From the NCBI RefSeq assembly GCF_900519355.1, contig NZ_ULHE01000006.1, forward strand, positions 1 to 64,000: a DNA stretch of 64,000 nucleotides, in the 5' to 3' direction. Source of the stretch: Corynebacterium lactis. Lineage in GTDB: Bacteria > Actinomycetota > Actinomycetes > Mycobacteriales > Mycobacteriaceae. Positions within the stretch are counted from its first letter, which is position 1. Every line of letters begins with the position of its first letter. Both the position numbers and the translations under genes were made by a program. Positions 54,782-64,000 of this stretch are shown here, piece after piece. The notes under the pieces are model-generated. The model made no database searches, was not told the origin of the DNA, and worked only from the letters and a program-made list of their open reading frames with translations.

Positions 54782-55603
54782 CTACTTAGCCGGGTAAGCC
54801 CGCTCGCCGAAAATCGCGCGCCCGACACGCACCGTCGTGGCACCCTCGGCGATCGCCTCCAGGTAGTCGCCGGACATGCCCATCGACAGTTCGTCCAGGC
54901 TGACCCCGTCCGGCAGGTCGCCCAGCAGGCTGTCGCGCAGTTGCCGCAGCTCAGCGAACGTATCGCGCACGCGCGGGTCGCCGGCCGCAGCGATGGTCAT
55001 GAAGCCGCGCAGCCGCAGATTCGGGTACTGCCCGCCCTCGCCGAACATCCGCACAAACTCCGCCGCGTGCTGCGGCGCCAGCCCCGACTTTTGCGGCTCC
55101 CGCGACACGTTGACCTGGATCAACACGTCCAAAACCTTGCCCGTGCTCCCCGCGCCGCCTCCGCTTGCCGACGCCCCGGACCCGGCCTCGCCGCCTAACG
55201 CCTCCAGCCGCCTCTGCAACGCAGCCGCGACCTTGGGGCGGTCCAGTGCCTGGAACTCGTCGGCGCAGGCCACCAGGTGACCGGCCTTGTTGGTCTGCAG
55301 CGGGCCGATGATGGCGATCCGCGGCGCCGGGGTCGCACCCCCAGCCCCGAACGCATCCCGGAACGCCGCAGCTTTCCCCTCTGCCTCCTGCACCCGGTTC
55401 TCGCCCAGGGTGACGCAGCCCGCCGCAAAAAGGGCGGGCCAATCGTCGATAAGCGACTCGGCGGGCACAGTCTTGCTGACCGGCAGCAGGCGCACGTCGG
55501 AGGGGAGGCGGCCGACGCGTCGGCAGGCGTCATCGATGTCGGAGCGGACCTTCAGGTAGCGCTCGGCAACAACGTCGGAGGGGAGGATATTCGAGGCTGA
55601 CAT
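54782..55603 (-). CDS. yggS: PLP homeostasis protein YggS
   Basis: A 273-residue PLP-binding protein of the YggS/PLPBP (COG0325) family, which buffers pyridoxal phosphate and has no known catalytic activity. PLP lysine is Lys44 in LLPVSKTVP; other motifs are LGENRVQEA, IGPLQTNKAG, VNVSREPQKSG and LSMGMSGDYLEAIAEG. A Gly/Ser/Ala insert (GSGASASGGGAG, about residues 141-152) is unusual and contains a CGTCGGCAAGCG copy (55162). It is 50 bases upstream of the Rieske gene on the same strand. Confidence 0.92.
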   Translation of the reverse strand: MSASNILPSDVVAERYLKVRSDIDDACRRVGRLPSDVRLLPVSKTVPAESLIDDWPALFAAGCVTLGENRVQEAEGKAAAFRDAFGAGGATPAPRIAIIGPLQTNKAGHLVACADEFQALDRPKVAAALQRRLEALGGEAGSGASASGGGAGSTGKVLDVLIQVNVSREPQKSGLAPQHAAEFVRMFGEGGQYPNLRLRGFMTIAAAGDPRVRDTFAELRQLRDSLLGDLPDGVSLDELSMGMSGDYLEAIAEGATTVRVGRAIFGERAYPAK

Positions 55604-55652
55604 ACTCCCACTCTAAGACTTTGGCCGAGGTCGGGTGCGGTACTGTCAAACC

Positions 55653-56840
55653 ATGCTCATGGACAGACTCTCGAGCCTATCGGTTCTGCAGCGACGAATC
55701 CTCACCGCGGTTTTCGGACTTGTGTCGGCGACGGTGGTCATCGCATTTATTTACCGGGCGGCGACCTACTACATGATGGACGTCGAAGTCTTCCAGGACG
55801 CGGGCTGGGCATTCCGGCGCGGGCAGGACCTCTACTCCGAGAACTTCCCGACGCGCTCCGGCTTCCGCTTCATCTACCCGCCGTTCGCGGCGCTGCTGTT
55901 CTACCCGCTGACGTGGGCCGGGCCGACGACGCTGCAGATTATTTGGACGATCGCCACGATGGTGGCCGTGTGGGCGATGCTGTGGATGGTGTCGACGCGG
56001 CTGCGCGCCGAATACCCGAAGCTGCTGGCCACGGGGCTGCTCGGCATTGTGCTGCTGCTCGACCCGCTGCGGGCGAACATCCTTTTCGGGCAGATTAACG
56101 TGTTCCTGGCGCTGCTGATTATCGCGGATGTGCTGGGCTTCTTGCCGAAGAAGCTGCGTGGCCTCGGCGTTGGCGTGGCGGCCGGCATCAAGATCACGCC
56201 GGCGGCGTACGCACTGGTGTTCCTCATGAGGCGCGACTTCGCCGCCGTGGCCAAGAGCTTCGGCTGGTTCCTGGTGACCGTCGCCATTGGCTTTGCGGTG
56301 CGATTCCAGGAGTCAATCTACTTCTGGACCGACGAGTTCTTCGCCTCCAACCGCGGTGGCGCCCCCACCTACGAGGCCAACCAGGCATTCAGCGGCCTGC
56401 TCGCGCGCGCCGGGCTGGAGGGCACCGCCCTTGAGGTGGGCACGTACGGATTCTTCCTCTTCGGCGCGGTTGCCGCGGCGTTCGTGGCGTGGGTTTTCCA
56501 GCGCGAGGGTCACGAGGTCACCGCGCTCGGCTTTGTTGCGCTGGCCGTGAGTTTCGCCGGGCCGTACGCGGTCAGCCACCACTGGTCGATCGTGATGGTG
56601 TTCTTCCCGCTTCTGCTGTTCTACCGCGAGATCTGGCACGTGGCGGTCGGCGTACTGTTCTTCATCGCGCAGTGGTGGGCACCTTACGAGGTCTTCGTTG
56701 GCAACGACTTCGGCCGCGCCAACAGTGTGGGCCAGTGGTTCTACGGAAACATGCAGGGTGTGATGGGTTTCGTGGCGTTCTTCGCGATCCTCGGCTACGC
56801 CATCTACCTGTGGCGTAACCCGCGCCGCGTGCGGGCTTAG
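55653..56840 (+). CDS. GT87-family mannosyltransferase (DUF2029)
   Basis: A 395-residue polytopic glycosyltransferase using polyprenyl-phosphate-mannose, related to enzymes that build lipomannan and PIMs in corynebacteria and mycobacteria. About 10-11 helices. The first extracytoplasmic loop has the family's acidic motif (MDVEVFQDAGWAFRRGQDLY); PFAALLFYPL and the FGQINVFLALL region are also typical. TACTGT seven bases before ATG 55653 suggests a leaderless mRNA. The exact linkage (alpha-1,2 or other) cannot be told. Confidence 0.85.
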   Translation: MLMDRLSSLSVLQRRILTAVFGLVSATVVIAFIYRAATYYMMDVEVFQDAGWAFRRGQDLYSENFPTRSGFRFIYPPFAALLFYPLTWAGPTTLQIIWTIATMVAVWAMLWMVSTRLRAEYPKLLATGLLGIVLLLDPLRANILFGQINVFLALLIIADVLGFLPKKLRGLGVGVAAGIKITPAAYALVFLMRRDFAAVAKSFGWFLVTVAIGFAVRFQESIYFWTDEFFASNRGGAPTYEANQAFSGLLARAGLEGTALEVGTYGFFLFGAVAAAFVAWVFQREGHEVTALGFVALAVSFAGPYAVSHHWSIVMVFFPLLLFYREIWHVAVGVLFFIAQWWAPYEVFVGNDFGRANSVGQWFYGNMQGVMGFVAFFAILGYAIYLWRNPRRVRA

Positions 56841-56915
56841 GGTTTTTGCGCTGCGTTTTTGGGCTGTGCTTTTCGCTTTAGGGCTCGCTTTACGACGGTA
56901 GCGGCCCCACTTTTC

Positions 56916-56946
56916 ACCGTGGCAGGTTCTCCTGTCACGGTTTTTG
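56916..56946 (+). terminator. Terminator of the GT87 gene
   Basis: ACCGTGGCAGG pairs with CCTGTCACGGT (one G-U) around TTCT and is followed by TTTTT. A 12-mer copy lies just before it at 56886. Confidence 0.85.
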
Positions 56947-56987
56947 CATGTGGGCGGGGTGTGGCTGGGGTTTTGGGGGCTTTTTGG

Positions 56988-57122
56988 GCACTGTAGCGCT
57001 GGCTGGTTCGGGGGCCCGGCACTGTAGCGCTGGCTGGTGACTGTAGCCCACGGTATCGGCTGCTCTAAAGTCACGAACGAGCGCTAAAGTGCCCGAGGGC
57101 GAAATGAACGCGCGCTAAAGTG
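56988..57122. repeat. Nested palindromic element, copy B
   Basis: The same structure as copy A: outer arms at 56988-56999 and 57111-57122, inner arms at 57019-57030 and 57081-57092, with left arms reading CACTGTAGCGC. It lies in the 533-base gap 56841-57373, which otherwise holds the GT87 terminator and two DnaA-box-like sequences near 57178-57205. Confidence 0.85.
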
Positions 57123-57373
57123 GGGCGCCGCGCTGCCTGGTAACCGCACTGATTAGCCACCGACCGGACTCCGCAACCTATCCACAACCGCGAAATTATC
57201 CCCAGGCAGCCGGCGCGGAGGGGATTTTTCGGTGCCCCGAATCCCAGCGAAGCGCTATTTTTGCAGGTAAGGGCGCACTCGAAATCTGGGCGGCATTGAA
57301 GGGGAGTGCCAGCCACACGGGGAATCGGTGAGTGGGGGATCGGCCACATGGGGAATGACGAAACGGGGGATCG

Positions 57374-58588
57374 GTGACTAACTGGCGACGCGACGAAGAC
57401 AACATTATCCGCGCAGGTAAACAGCCCGCGGGCTACGGTCCCTGCAGCAGATACATGGTCGGCCGCGCTGGAGTCGACAGTGACGAGTGGATTCGCAATC
57501 GCGCGGGCCTCGACCGTTCGGCAAACGCCCGCCCGGCGAGCGCCCACCCGACAAGCGCCAAGACAGGAAGCGCCAACGCAGGAAACGCCAACACAGGTAG
57601 CTCCCCGGGGCTCGTATGGCTCGCTCGAGGTGCATATCTTCCGGCCAACGAATGGCTCCGTGCCCCCAGGAGCGAGCGCTTCGCCCTCCAGGTCAAGGCG
57701 CTCGTCCCACGAGGAAGCAACGTCATTGTCACGGGTGAGGCGGCCGCGGCGCTCCACGGATTGCCCCTTCTGCTCCGCAATGCACGCATCGGGCTGTCGG
57801 GTACAGGACGACGCCGGCTCACCTCGGTTCCGGGCGCCACCTCCCACAGCCGCCTACTGCATGTGACGGGCCGGATAGAACCTGTGGACGTCGTAAAGCG
57901 GGCCGGAAGGAGAGTGACGGATGTGCCCAAAACGGTCATTGACCTGTGCAGATCCAAGTCTTCAGAGAACAGGGCGACGGTGGCGGACGCGGCCCTGCGC
58001 GGGCATTGCACGGGGGATGAATTGTGGGCGACGCTGGATGCGTATCCCCGGTCGCCCGGGAATGCGCGGGCGCGCGAACTGCTTGAGGAGGCCTCGTCGC
58101 TGTCGGAGTCGATTGGGGAGTCGCTGACGAAGCGGGCGGTCGTTGAGGCGGGTGTGGCTCGTCCGGGAAGCAGGCATGCGCCGCTGCTGCAGCAAGTCGC
58201 GTTTCACGATGCGCGCGGGTTTATTGGGAGGGTCGATATTTTCATTCCGACCCTGGGGCTCGTGATCGAGTTCGATGGAAATATTAAGTATGCGGATGGC
58301 GGTGCGGGTCAGCAGGAAACTATCAACCGGGAGCTGGCGCGCGAGAAGCGGCTCAAGAATTTGCGGCTGACTGTTGTGCGGATTGTGTGGAATGACCTGT
58401 TCGGAGGGGCCGCGGTGGCGATCATTCGTCGGGCGGCCGAGGAGATTGAGGAGCAAATTCGGGCGGGATTTGCCGTGTATTCGGGCGAATATGTGGAGTG
58501 TGCGCCGGAGTTCGAGGTCGAGCAGGGCGTTATTGACTTGGCTATTTTGCGGAAGAAGCGCTGGCGGGATGCAGGGCGGCTGTATTGA
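57374..58588 (+). CDS. AbiEi/DUF559-like protein with endonuclease-type fold
   Basis: A 404-residue protein. The middle region (VIVTGEAAAALHGLPLLL) resembles the AbiEi-type antitoxin/transcription-factor family; the C-terminal part (GFIGRVDIFIPTLGLVIEFD) resembles the DUF559/Vsr-like nuclease core, with Asp and Glu in the right order, followed by EKRLKNLRLTVVRIVW. Proteins of this layout are common in actinobacteria, with no proven function. The start GTG 57374 gives MTNWRRDEDNIIRAGKQP. The N-terminal linker (about 50-75) is Ala/Ser/Asn-rich. It lies between repeat copies B and C, and a 12-mer copy is in its coding sequence (57889). Confidence 0.72.
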   Translation: MTNWRRDEDNIIRAGKQPAGYGPCSRYMVGRAGVDSDEWIRNRAGLDRSANARPASAHPTSAKTGSANAGNANTGSSPGLVWLARGAYLPANEWLRAPRSERFALQVKALVPRGSNVIVTGEAAAALHGLPLLLRNARIGLSGTGRRRLTSVPGATSHSRLLHVTGRIEPVDVVKRAGRRVTDVPKTVIDLCRSKSSENRATVADAALRGHCTGDELWATLDAYPRSPGNARARELLEEASSLSESIGESLTKRAVVEAGVARPGSRHAPLLQQVAFHDARGFIGRVDIFIPTLGLVIEFDGNIKYADGGAGQQETINRELAREKRLKNLRLTVVRIVWNDLFGGAAVAIIRRAAEEIEEQIRAGFAVYSGEYVECAPEFEVEQGVIDLAILRKKRWRDAGRLY

Positions 58589-58611
58589 TGGGCTGGTGGG
58601 CGCCTGCTCGG

Positions 58612-58716
58612 GGACTTTAGCGCAGGTTGGTTCAGTCGCCCTGCACTTCAGCGCTGGCTGGTGACTGTAGACCACGGTATCGGCTGCTCTAAAGTCACGA
58701 ATGAGCGCTAAAGTGC
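58612..58716. repeat. Nested palindromic element, copy C (right end missing)
   Basis: Outer left arm at 58612-58623 (GGACTTTAGCGC), inner arms at 58643-58654 and 58705-58716. The outer right arm is absent; the sequence goes on to the end of hrpB. The core, from GTGACTGTAG to CTAAAGTCACGAA, is nearly identical to copies A and B. Confidence 0.8.
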
Positions 58717-58764
58717 CCGGGGCGTTCGTGCCGCCCGGCCACCACCCAGCCAGCCCCCAACTAC

Positions 58765-61454
58765 CTACGCTTTACGACGCTTCGTGCGCGCCGTCGCCGG
58801 TTCCTCCCACGGGTTTTCCGGCCAGGGATGCTTGGGGTAACGACCCCTCATTTCCGCCCGGACCTGCGAGTATGGGCCGTTCCAGAAGCTGGACAGATCC
58901 TGCGTCACGGCCAGTGGACGCCCGGCGGGGGAGAGCAGGTGCATGGTCACGGGCACGCCCAGCACCTGCGGCGTCTCGGCGAGCCCGAAGCACTCCTGCA
59001 ACTTCACGGCCAGCACGATCTGCGCCCCTTCCTCGGCGGGATCGGCCGGGTACTCCAGGCGAATCCGCGACCCCGAAGGAACCTGCATCCGCTCGGGCAC
59101 CAGGGCGTCGAAATCGGAGGCCTCGGGCCAGGGCAGCAGGCGCTTAATTCGCTCGGAATCCAGCCTCGGCACGGAGGCTTTCTCCAGGTCACCGGCGAAA
59201 AGCACCTCAACGGCGGCCGCGAGTCCGGCCCCCGACACATCCGGCCACGGATTGCCCCGGTGCACATGCGCGAACGCCATCCGGCGCCGCAGCGCCTCGG
59301 TGTCGGCCGGGGCCGTGAGCGGGGCGTCGGCAAGCGAGGTGGCAGCGCCAAGGGCTTCGCGCAGCCAGGCGGTATTGGCGGATACGCACTGGTCAGGGGT
59401 GGGTTTTATCTGGCGGGAGGACAGTTCGATCGCGCCGAGCAGTTCGCGCTCGCGGGCCCGGACGCGGCCGTCCTCGACGAATGCGGCCGTCTCGGTACGG
59501 GCGAGGTGGCCGGCGGCGAGCATCGCGATGCAGGTGTCGATCGGCTCGCCCGCCCGGATCAGCGCGCGCCCGTGCGACTGCCGCGTGATCTCCGAGGCGG
59601 CAATCCACTCGTGGCCGCGCAAGGCCGTGACCTGCGCAGATCCGCTGCCGAGGCCAGGCAGCGTCGCCGCGGTACCGCCGGTGAAGAGGTACTCGTCGGA
59701 CGCCTCATCGCGCCGCCGCCCCACAAAATCGGGCCACGCCAGCGCCGTGACCAGCGCGGGAATGTCCGAGGGCAACAGATCGCTTGCCGACGCCGCCTGC
59801 CCCCGCCTACCCGAACTGCCGCTCGCGGACGCGTGCTCCCGCGCAATCCTCGCAAGGCCCCGCGCGTCCGTCAGCTTCTCGACGGCACGGGCCACCTTCT
59901 CCGCGTGCCCGGGCATCAGTTCCGTGGCCGCGAGCAGGGCGCGGCCCATGCGCGGGTGGACGGGCAGCGTCGCTAATGTGCGGCCGAGGTCGGTGATGGC
60001 ACCGGCGTCGTCAATGGCCCCGAGACCAGCGAGAACGCTCAGGGCGGCGTCGGTGTGGTGGGCGGGAGGGGCGTCGAGAAGCTTCAGGCCCTCCATGCGC
60101 GGCGTACCCCAGGCCGCGGCGTCGAGCATTGCCTGGGTGAGGTCCGCGACCGCGATTTCGGGGGCGGGCCAGGCGGGGAAGGAGCTGAACTCCGACTGCG
60201 AGACGCAGCGCACCACGACGCCCGGGCCCTCGCGGCCGGCGCGGCCCGCGCGCTGGTTCGCCGACGACTGCGCGCACGACGTGGTGACCAAGCCCGAGAA
60301 GCCACGGGCGACGTCCAGGCGCGGGCCACGGGTCAGGCACGCATCGACGACGGCGCGAACGCCCGGCACCGTCACCGAAGACTCGGCGATCGAGGTGGAC
60401 ACGATGATTCGGCGCGGGTGTGGGCTCGCGGGGTGTGCCAGGCTGGCCGATGAAGCGCGCCGGAACACGCGGTCCTGCTCCTCGGAGGTCTGGCGGCCGT
60501 GCAGGGTCAGGACCTCGACGTTTGTGGCTGCGCCCGAGCCTGCGGCGCCGAGCTGTGCCTCAATATATCCGGCGCAGCGCTCGACCTCGCGGACGCCGGG
60601 CAGGAAGACGAGGACGTCGCCGTTGGTGCTGCCGGGGGCGCCCGCCGCCCCCGTATCGCTCGCAACCAACCCCACTGCCTGCCCGGCGACGTGGCGCAGG
60701 AAGTCATCGGTGACGCCACGCGCATCCAGGCGCTTCGGGAAGGGTGCGTAGCGAATATCCAGCGGGTACATCTCCGCCTCGGCCGCCACGATCGGCGCGG
60801 CGCCCGCCAAACCCGCGCCGCTCGCAGAACCCGCGCCCGCACCCGCGCCAGCCGAACCATCCCCCAGCAGCGCCGCGAACTTGGGTGCGTCCACGGTCGC
60901 GGACATCGCCACGATGCGCAGGTCGTCACGGATATCCCGCAGGTCACGTACCATCGCTAGAACCAGATCGGTGTCCAGGCCGCGCTCGTGGACCTCGTCG
61001 ATCACGACCGCCGAGGCATCAATATCGCCATCGCGCAGCAGCCGTCGCAGCAGCACACCCGGCGTCACGAACTCGACCCGCGTGCGCCGCGACACCCTCG
61101 ATTCGCCACGCACGGTGAACCCGACCTCGTCGCCCAGCCGCGTCCCCGACAGTGCCGCCAGCCGCCGCGCGCCGAGCGCACCGCCACGCGCCTCGGCGCC
61201 GTCACAATCACCCGGCCGAAGCCGCCGCGACCCGCGCCATCCGCGCCACCCGAACCACCCGAACCAGCCAACCCAGCCCGCGCGCCCCACACATTCGCCA
61301 CCGCCGGCGGCACGAGCGTGGTCTTGCCTGTGCCCGGCGGCGCCTGCACGACACAATCGCCGTTCACAACGGCGTCGGCAAGCGGGCCTAACTGCGAGGC
61401 GAACGGCAACCCCTCACCGATGTTCGCGAGGTTGAACTGGGTAAAGACGGTCAT
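58765..61454 (-). CDS. hrpB: ATP-dependent helicase HrpB, one frameshift
   Basis: A DEAH-box RNA helicase-like protein of about 895 residues. The N-terminus from ATG 61454 (MTVFTQFNLANIGEGLPFAS) has Walker A APPGTGKTT near residue 39. The frame changes near 61180-61200; the remainder (RRLAALSGTRLGDEVGF, IDEVHERG, MSATVD, then motif VI QRAGRAGREGPG) is in the other frame. One missing base restores it. The C-terminus is HrpB-specific (MHLLSPAGRPLAVTQDLSSF, GRYPKHPWPENPWEE). The substrate is unknown. A 12-mer forms its last codons (58768), and three CGTCGGCAAGCG copies lie inside (59325, 59781, 61373). Confidence 0.88.
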
Positions 61455-61497
61455 AGAACTAGAAGCACCTCGTGGTGGGCGGGTAACATTTCCGCCC

Positions 61498-62388
61498 ATG
61501 CAGGATCTGTCCCGGTACGGCTGGCTCTCCGTCGGCGCGGCCGTCGCCACCATCGCACTGAAGTTCTGGGGCTATGGCCTCACCGGCTCGGTTGGTCTGC
61601 TTTCCGACGCCGCGGAATCGCTCGTCAACCTCGTCGCCGCACTGGTGGCGGTTATCGTTCTCAAGGTTATCGCGCGGCCGGCGGACCGCGACCACGAGTT
61701 CGGCCACTCCAAGGCTGAGTACTTCTCGGCGGGGCTCGAGGGCGCGATGATTTTCGTCGCGGCGACCTACATTTTCTACGCCTCCGTTGAGCGTCTGCTC
61801 AACCCGCAGGACATCGAGCAGGTAGGACTCGGCCTGCTGATTACCGTCGCGGCGTCCGCCGTCAACGGCGTGGTGGCGCTGATCCTGATGCGCGCCGGGC
61901 GCACCCACAACTCGTTGGCGCTGGTCGCGGACGGAAAGCACCTGATGACGGACGTGTGGACCTCCGTCGGCGTCCTGGTGGGCGTGGCCCTGGTGTGGGC
62001 GACCGGCCTGTGGTGGCTCGACCCGCTGATCGCGCTGGCTGTGGCGGTCAACATCCTGTTCACGGGGCGTCGTCTGGTGCTCGACGCCGGGGGCGGCCTG
62101 ATGGATAAGGCCATGGAGGGCGAGGATCGCGACGAGGTCGACCGCATCCTGAACTCCCACAAGCAGCCGGGCCGCGTGGACGTCCACGAGATTCGCACCC
62201 GCGTATCCGGCCACCAGCAGTTCATCGAGTTCCACGCGCTGGTGCCGGGGGAGTGGACCGTCGACTACGGCCACGAGGTCCTGACCGCCATGGAGGACGA
62301 CCTGCGCGAACGCTTCCCCGGCGTGCACATTCACTCGCACCTCGAGCCCATTGAGGACGAGCGCGCCTACGGCGACGTGCACCTGTAG
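61498..62388 (+). CDS. Cation diffusion facilitator family transporter
   Basis: A 296-residue metal/proton antiporter (CDF, zinc/iron/manganese type). The metal site is in SVGLLSDAAESLVN (Asp37) and DGKHLMTDVWTSVG (His, Asp); HEFGHSKAEYFSA is also typical. There are six helices and a cytoplasmic C-terminal domain (FHALVPGEWTVDYGHEVL). TAACAT eight bases before ATG 61498 suggests a leaderless mRNA. It is divergent from hrpB with 43 bases between, so the promoters overlap. The metal is unknown. Confidence 0.9.
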   Translation: MQDLSRYGWLSVGAAVATIALKFWGYGLTGSVGLLSDAAESLVNLVAALVAVIVLKVIARPADRDHEFGHSKAEYFSAGLEGAMIFVAATYIFYASVERLLNPQDIEQVGLGLLITVAASAVNGVVALILMRAGRTHNSLALVADGKHLMTDVWTSVGVLVGVALVWATGLWWLDPLIALAVAVNILFTGRRLVLDAGGGLMDKAMEGEDRDEVDRILNSHKQPGRVDVHEIRTRVSGHQQFIEFHALVPGEWTVDYGHEVLTAMEDDLRERFPGVHIHSHLEPIEDERAYGDVHL

Positions 62389-62506
62389 GCGTCAACCAAA
62401 TGTGAGCCCAATTCCCCAAAACGCCTGAAAGTGACGACGGTTACATTTTAAGATGTGCATATAAATTTACGCTCAGCCTGAGTTGAACACGTAAGGACCT
62501 GCACAA

Positions 62507-63460
62507 ATGATCGCCGACGTCGCCACCGATGGGACCACGTCCAACAACACCCGCTTCTCGTCGAAAAGCCCTAAATTGCCTGAGCCGAGCCCGCGGCAGG
62601 ACATCATTATCCCTGCCAGCGACCGGGTCCTGCTGCGTGGCACTCTCTTCCGCCAGAAGGAAAACCCGGGTGCGAAGCCCAAGGGCATCATTACTGTGCA
62701 CAGCGGCACCGGCGTCCCGCAGGGCTTCTACCACCGTTTCGCGGAGACCATCGCCGACAAGGGCTACGCCGTCATTACCTACGACTACCGCGGTATCGGC
62801 CAGTCGGCGATGAAGACCGATGCGAAGAACGAGGACATCCGCATGTCCGACTGGATTACCAAGGACATCCCGGGCGTCATCGAGTGGGCGAAGGAGACCT
62901 TCCCCGACGGCCCGCACTTCGCCGTCGGCCACGCGGTCGGCGGCCACGGCATCGCCTACGCAGGCTCGGAGGGAACCTACGACGCCGCGGCCCTGATTAA
63001 CTGCCGAGGCATGCGCATCACTAAGGTGCCGTCACTGGTCGGCAAGATCCGTGCGTTCACCATCTTCAACATCATCGGCCCCGTCAGCGGCTTCCTGACC
63101 GGCCACATCCCCGCGTCGGCGTGGAAGCTGCCCACTGAGCCACCGATCGGCGTCATGCGTCAGTGGGCGCGTTGGGCACGCAAGAACGGTTACTTCTTCG
63201 AGGACTCTGAGTTCGATTTCCAAAACCGCTTCTCGCACGCGACGCAGCCGTTCCTGTCCATCCGCATCCCGGACGACTACTGGACCGAAGAGTCCTCTGC
63301 CGACCTGATCACGAACGTGCTGACTTCTGCATCGGTCGTCGAGAAGCGACAGGCGCAGCCGGCACGCGGGAAGGGCGTCGGCTACGGCGGCTACTTCCGC
63401 GCGGGCCACGAGCAGGAGTGGGACGAGTTGCTAGAGTGGTTCCACCAGCACCACGCGTAA
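62507..63460 (+). CDS. Alpha/beta hydrolase-fold protein lacking the nucleophile serine
   Basis: A 317-residue protein of the group with GTLFRQ...GIITVHSGTGVPQGFY and YAVITYDYRGIGQSA. The nucleophile elbow reads GHAVGGHG, with Ala143 where Ser is expected (GHSxGG). The rest of the fold looks intact. It may be a non-catalytic binding protein or use another residue. ATG 62507 with no clear ribosome binding site. A family of predicted hydrolases (PIRSF037442-like) is the best match I recall. Confidence 0.8.
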   Translation: MIADVATDGTTSNNTRFSSKSPKLPEPSPRQDIIIPASDRVLLRGTLFRQKENPGAKPKGIITVHSGTGVPQGFYHRFAETIADKGYAVITYDYRGIGQSAMKTDAKNEDIRMSDWITKDIPGVIEWAKETFPDGPHFAVGHAVGGHGIAYAGSEGTYDAAALINCRGMRITKVPSLVGKIRAFTIFNIIGPVSGFLTGHIPASAWKLPTEPPIGVMRQWARWARKNGYFFEDSEFDFQNRFSHATQPFLSIRIPDDYWTEESSADLITNVLTSASVVEKRQAQPARGKGVGYGGYFRAGHEQEWDELLEWFHQHHA

Positions 63461-63500
63461 CTCGCGCGTGATCCGCACGCCCACATCGCACGGAGGCCCC

Positions 63501-64000
63501 ATGGCGACAGCGCAGGTAGACACACCTTTCGGCACTGTGGGAATCGCCGCCTCCGCGCGCGGGGTGGTCGAGGTCAGCCTCACCGGGCCTGTGCTTGACG
63601 TCGCCGCCGAGCCCTCGCTTGCCGACGCCGACTCCGACGCCCTCGCCTCTGACATCGCGAACCGGGCTGCACAGCAGTTCGCCGAGTACTTTGCGGGGCA
63701 GCGCCGCGAGTTCGACCTGCCGCTGGACTGCCCGCTGTTGGACGGTCCCGACCAAGCAAGCTCCGAGCAAGGCGGCGCTGAGCAGGGCGGTCGCGACGAG
63801 CGGCCCTTCCGCGCGCGGGCGCTTTCCGCGCTGCTGGACGTCCCCTACGGGGAGTCCGTCACCTACGGGGAATTGGCGGCGATGGCCGGATCTCCCAGGG
63901 CCGCGCGGGCGGCCGGAACAGCGTGCTCGACGAATCCGCTGGCCATCATCATTCCCTGTCATCGCGTCCTGCCCGTCGGCGGTGGCGTCGGCTCCTTCGG
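63501..64000 (+). CDS. ogt: Methylated-DNA-protein-cysteine methyltransferase (cut by window end)
   Basis: The first 166 residues are present. It repairs O6-alkylguanine by transferring the alkyl group to its own cysteine. The active site is IIPCHRVLP, and AAGTACSTNPLAI and SVTYGELAAMAGSPRAARAA are conserved upstream parts. CGGAGG lies seven bases before ATG 63501. A variable insert (about residues 35-55 and 75-95) contains a CGTCGGCAAGCG copy (63616). The C-terminal 10-20 residues lie beyond the window. Confidence 0.92.
   Translation, partial: MATAQVDTPFGTVGIAASARGVVEVSLTGPVLDVAAEPSLADADSDALASDIANRAAQQFAEYFAGQRREFDLPLDCPLLDGPDQASSEQGGAEQGGRDERPFRARALSALLDVPYGESVTYGELAAMAGSPRAARAAGTACSTNPLAIIIPCHRVLPVGGGVGSF

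Overview
The window reads as one stretch of a high-GC actinobacterial chromosome, most likely Corynebacterium. The evidence is gyrA followed by a DUF3566 gene and tRNA-Ile/tRNA-Ala, the block fhaA-fhaB-ppp-rodA-pbpA-pknA-pknB, crgA, a cyclophilin, an Rpf protein, an exact McbR-type operator in front of metB, many leaderless-looking genes, and a type II-C CRISPR repeat close to the one I recall from C. diphtheriae. Two ParB parS sites and a dense DnaA-box cluster place the window near the replication origin. The species was not determined.

Layout. 0-9 kb: a small ribbon-helix-helix protein, gyrA and the DUF3566 gene, two tRNAs, a lactate permease, a coiled-coil membrane protein, ppiA, then 1.3 kb without genes that carries a tRNA relic and about 12 DnaA boxes, then crgA. 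9-20 kb: a PabA/TrpG glutaminase, then the Ser/Thr kinase, phosphatase, FHA and cell-wall elongation operon, all on the minus strand. 20.2-24.5 kb: tRNA-Leu followed by a small island of IS remnants and one unknown 525-residue gene, bounded by a repeat of the tRNA 3' end and its terminator. 24.5-40.9 kb: metabolic and transport genes, including two drug-type MFS pumps, a CPBP protease, an App1-like phosphatase, Rpf, guanine deaminase with two OFA-type MFS paralogs, a flavin monooxygenase, an aldo-keto reductase and a PepSY protein.

41-48.7 kb is a defence island: an ApeA-type HEPN gene broken at a poly-T tract, an HTH gene, a five-repeat CRISPR array, cas2, cas1 (broken at a poly-A tract), cas9, and a tracrRNA directly upstream of cas9 on the same strand. 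48.9-64 kb returns to core genes: YCII protein, SDR, saccharopine-dehydrogenase-like reductase, metB, MFS, Rieske lipoprotein, YggS, GT87 mannosyltransferase, a DUF559-like protein, HrpB helicase, CDF transporter, an alpha/beta hydrolase without its serine, and the start of ogt. Three nested palindromic repeats lie at 54-58.7 kb.

Two cautions and one highlight. Single-base frameshifts occur in core genes (rodA twice, hrpB, SDR, CPBP, DUF1801) as well as in cas1 and apeA, so consensus error is a live explanation for all of them. The most unusual signal is a 12-mer, CGTCGTAAAGCG, with a sister form CGTCGGCAAGCG, each found nine times exactly in 64 kb, on both strands and in both intergenic and coding DNA.
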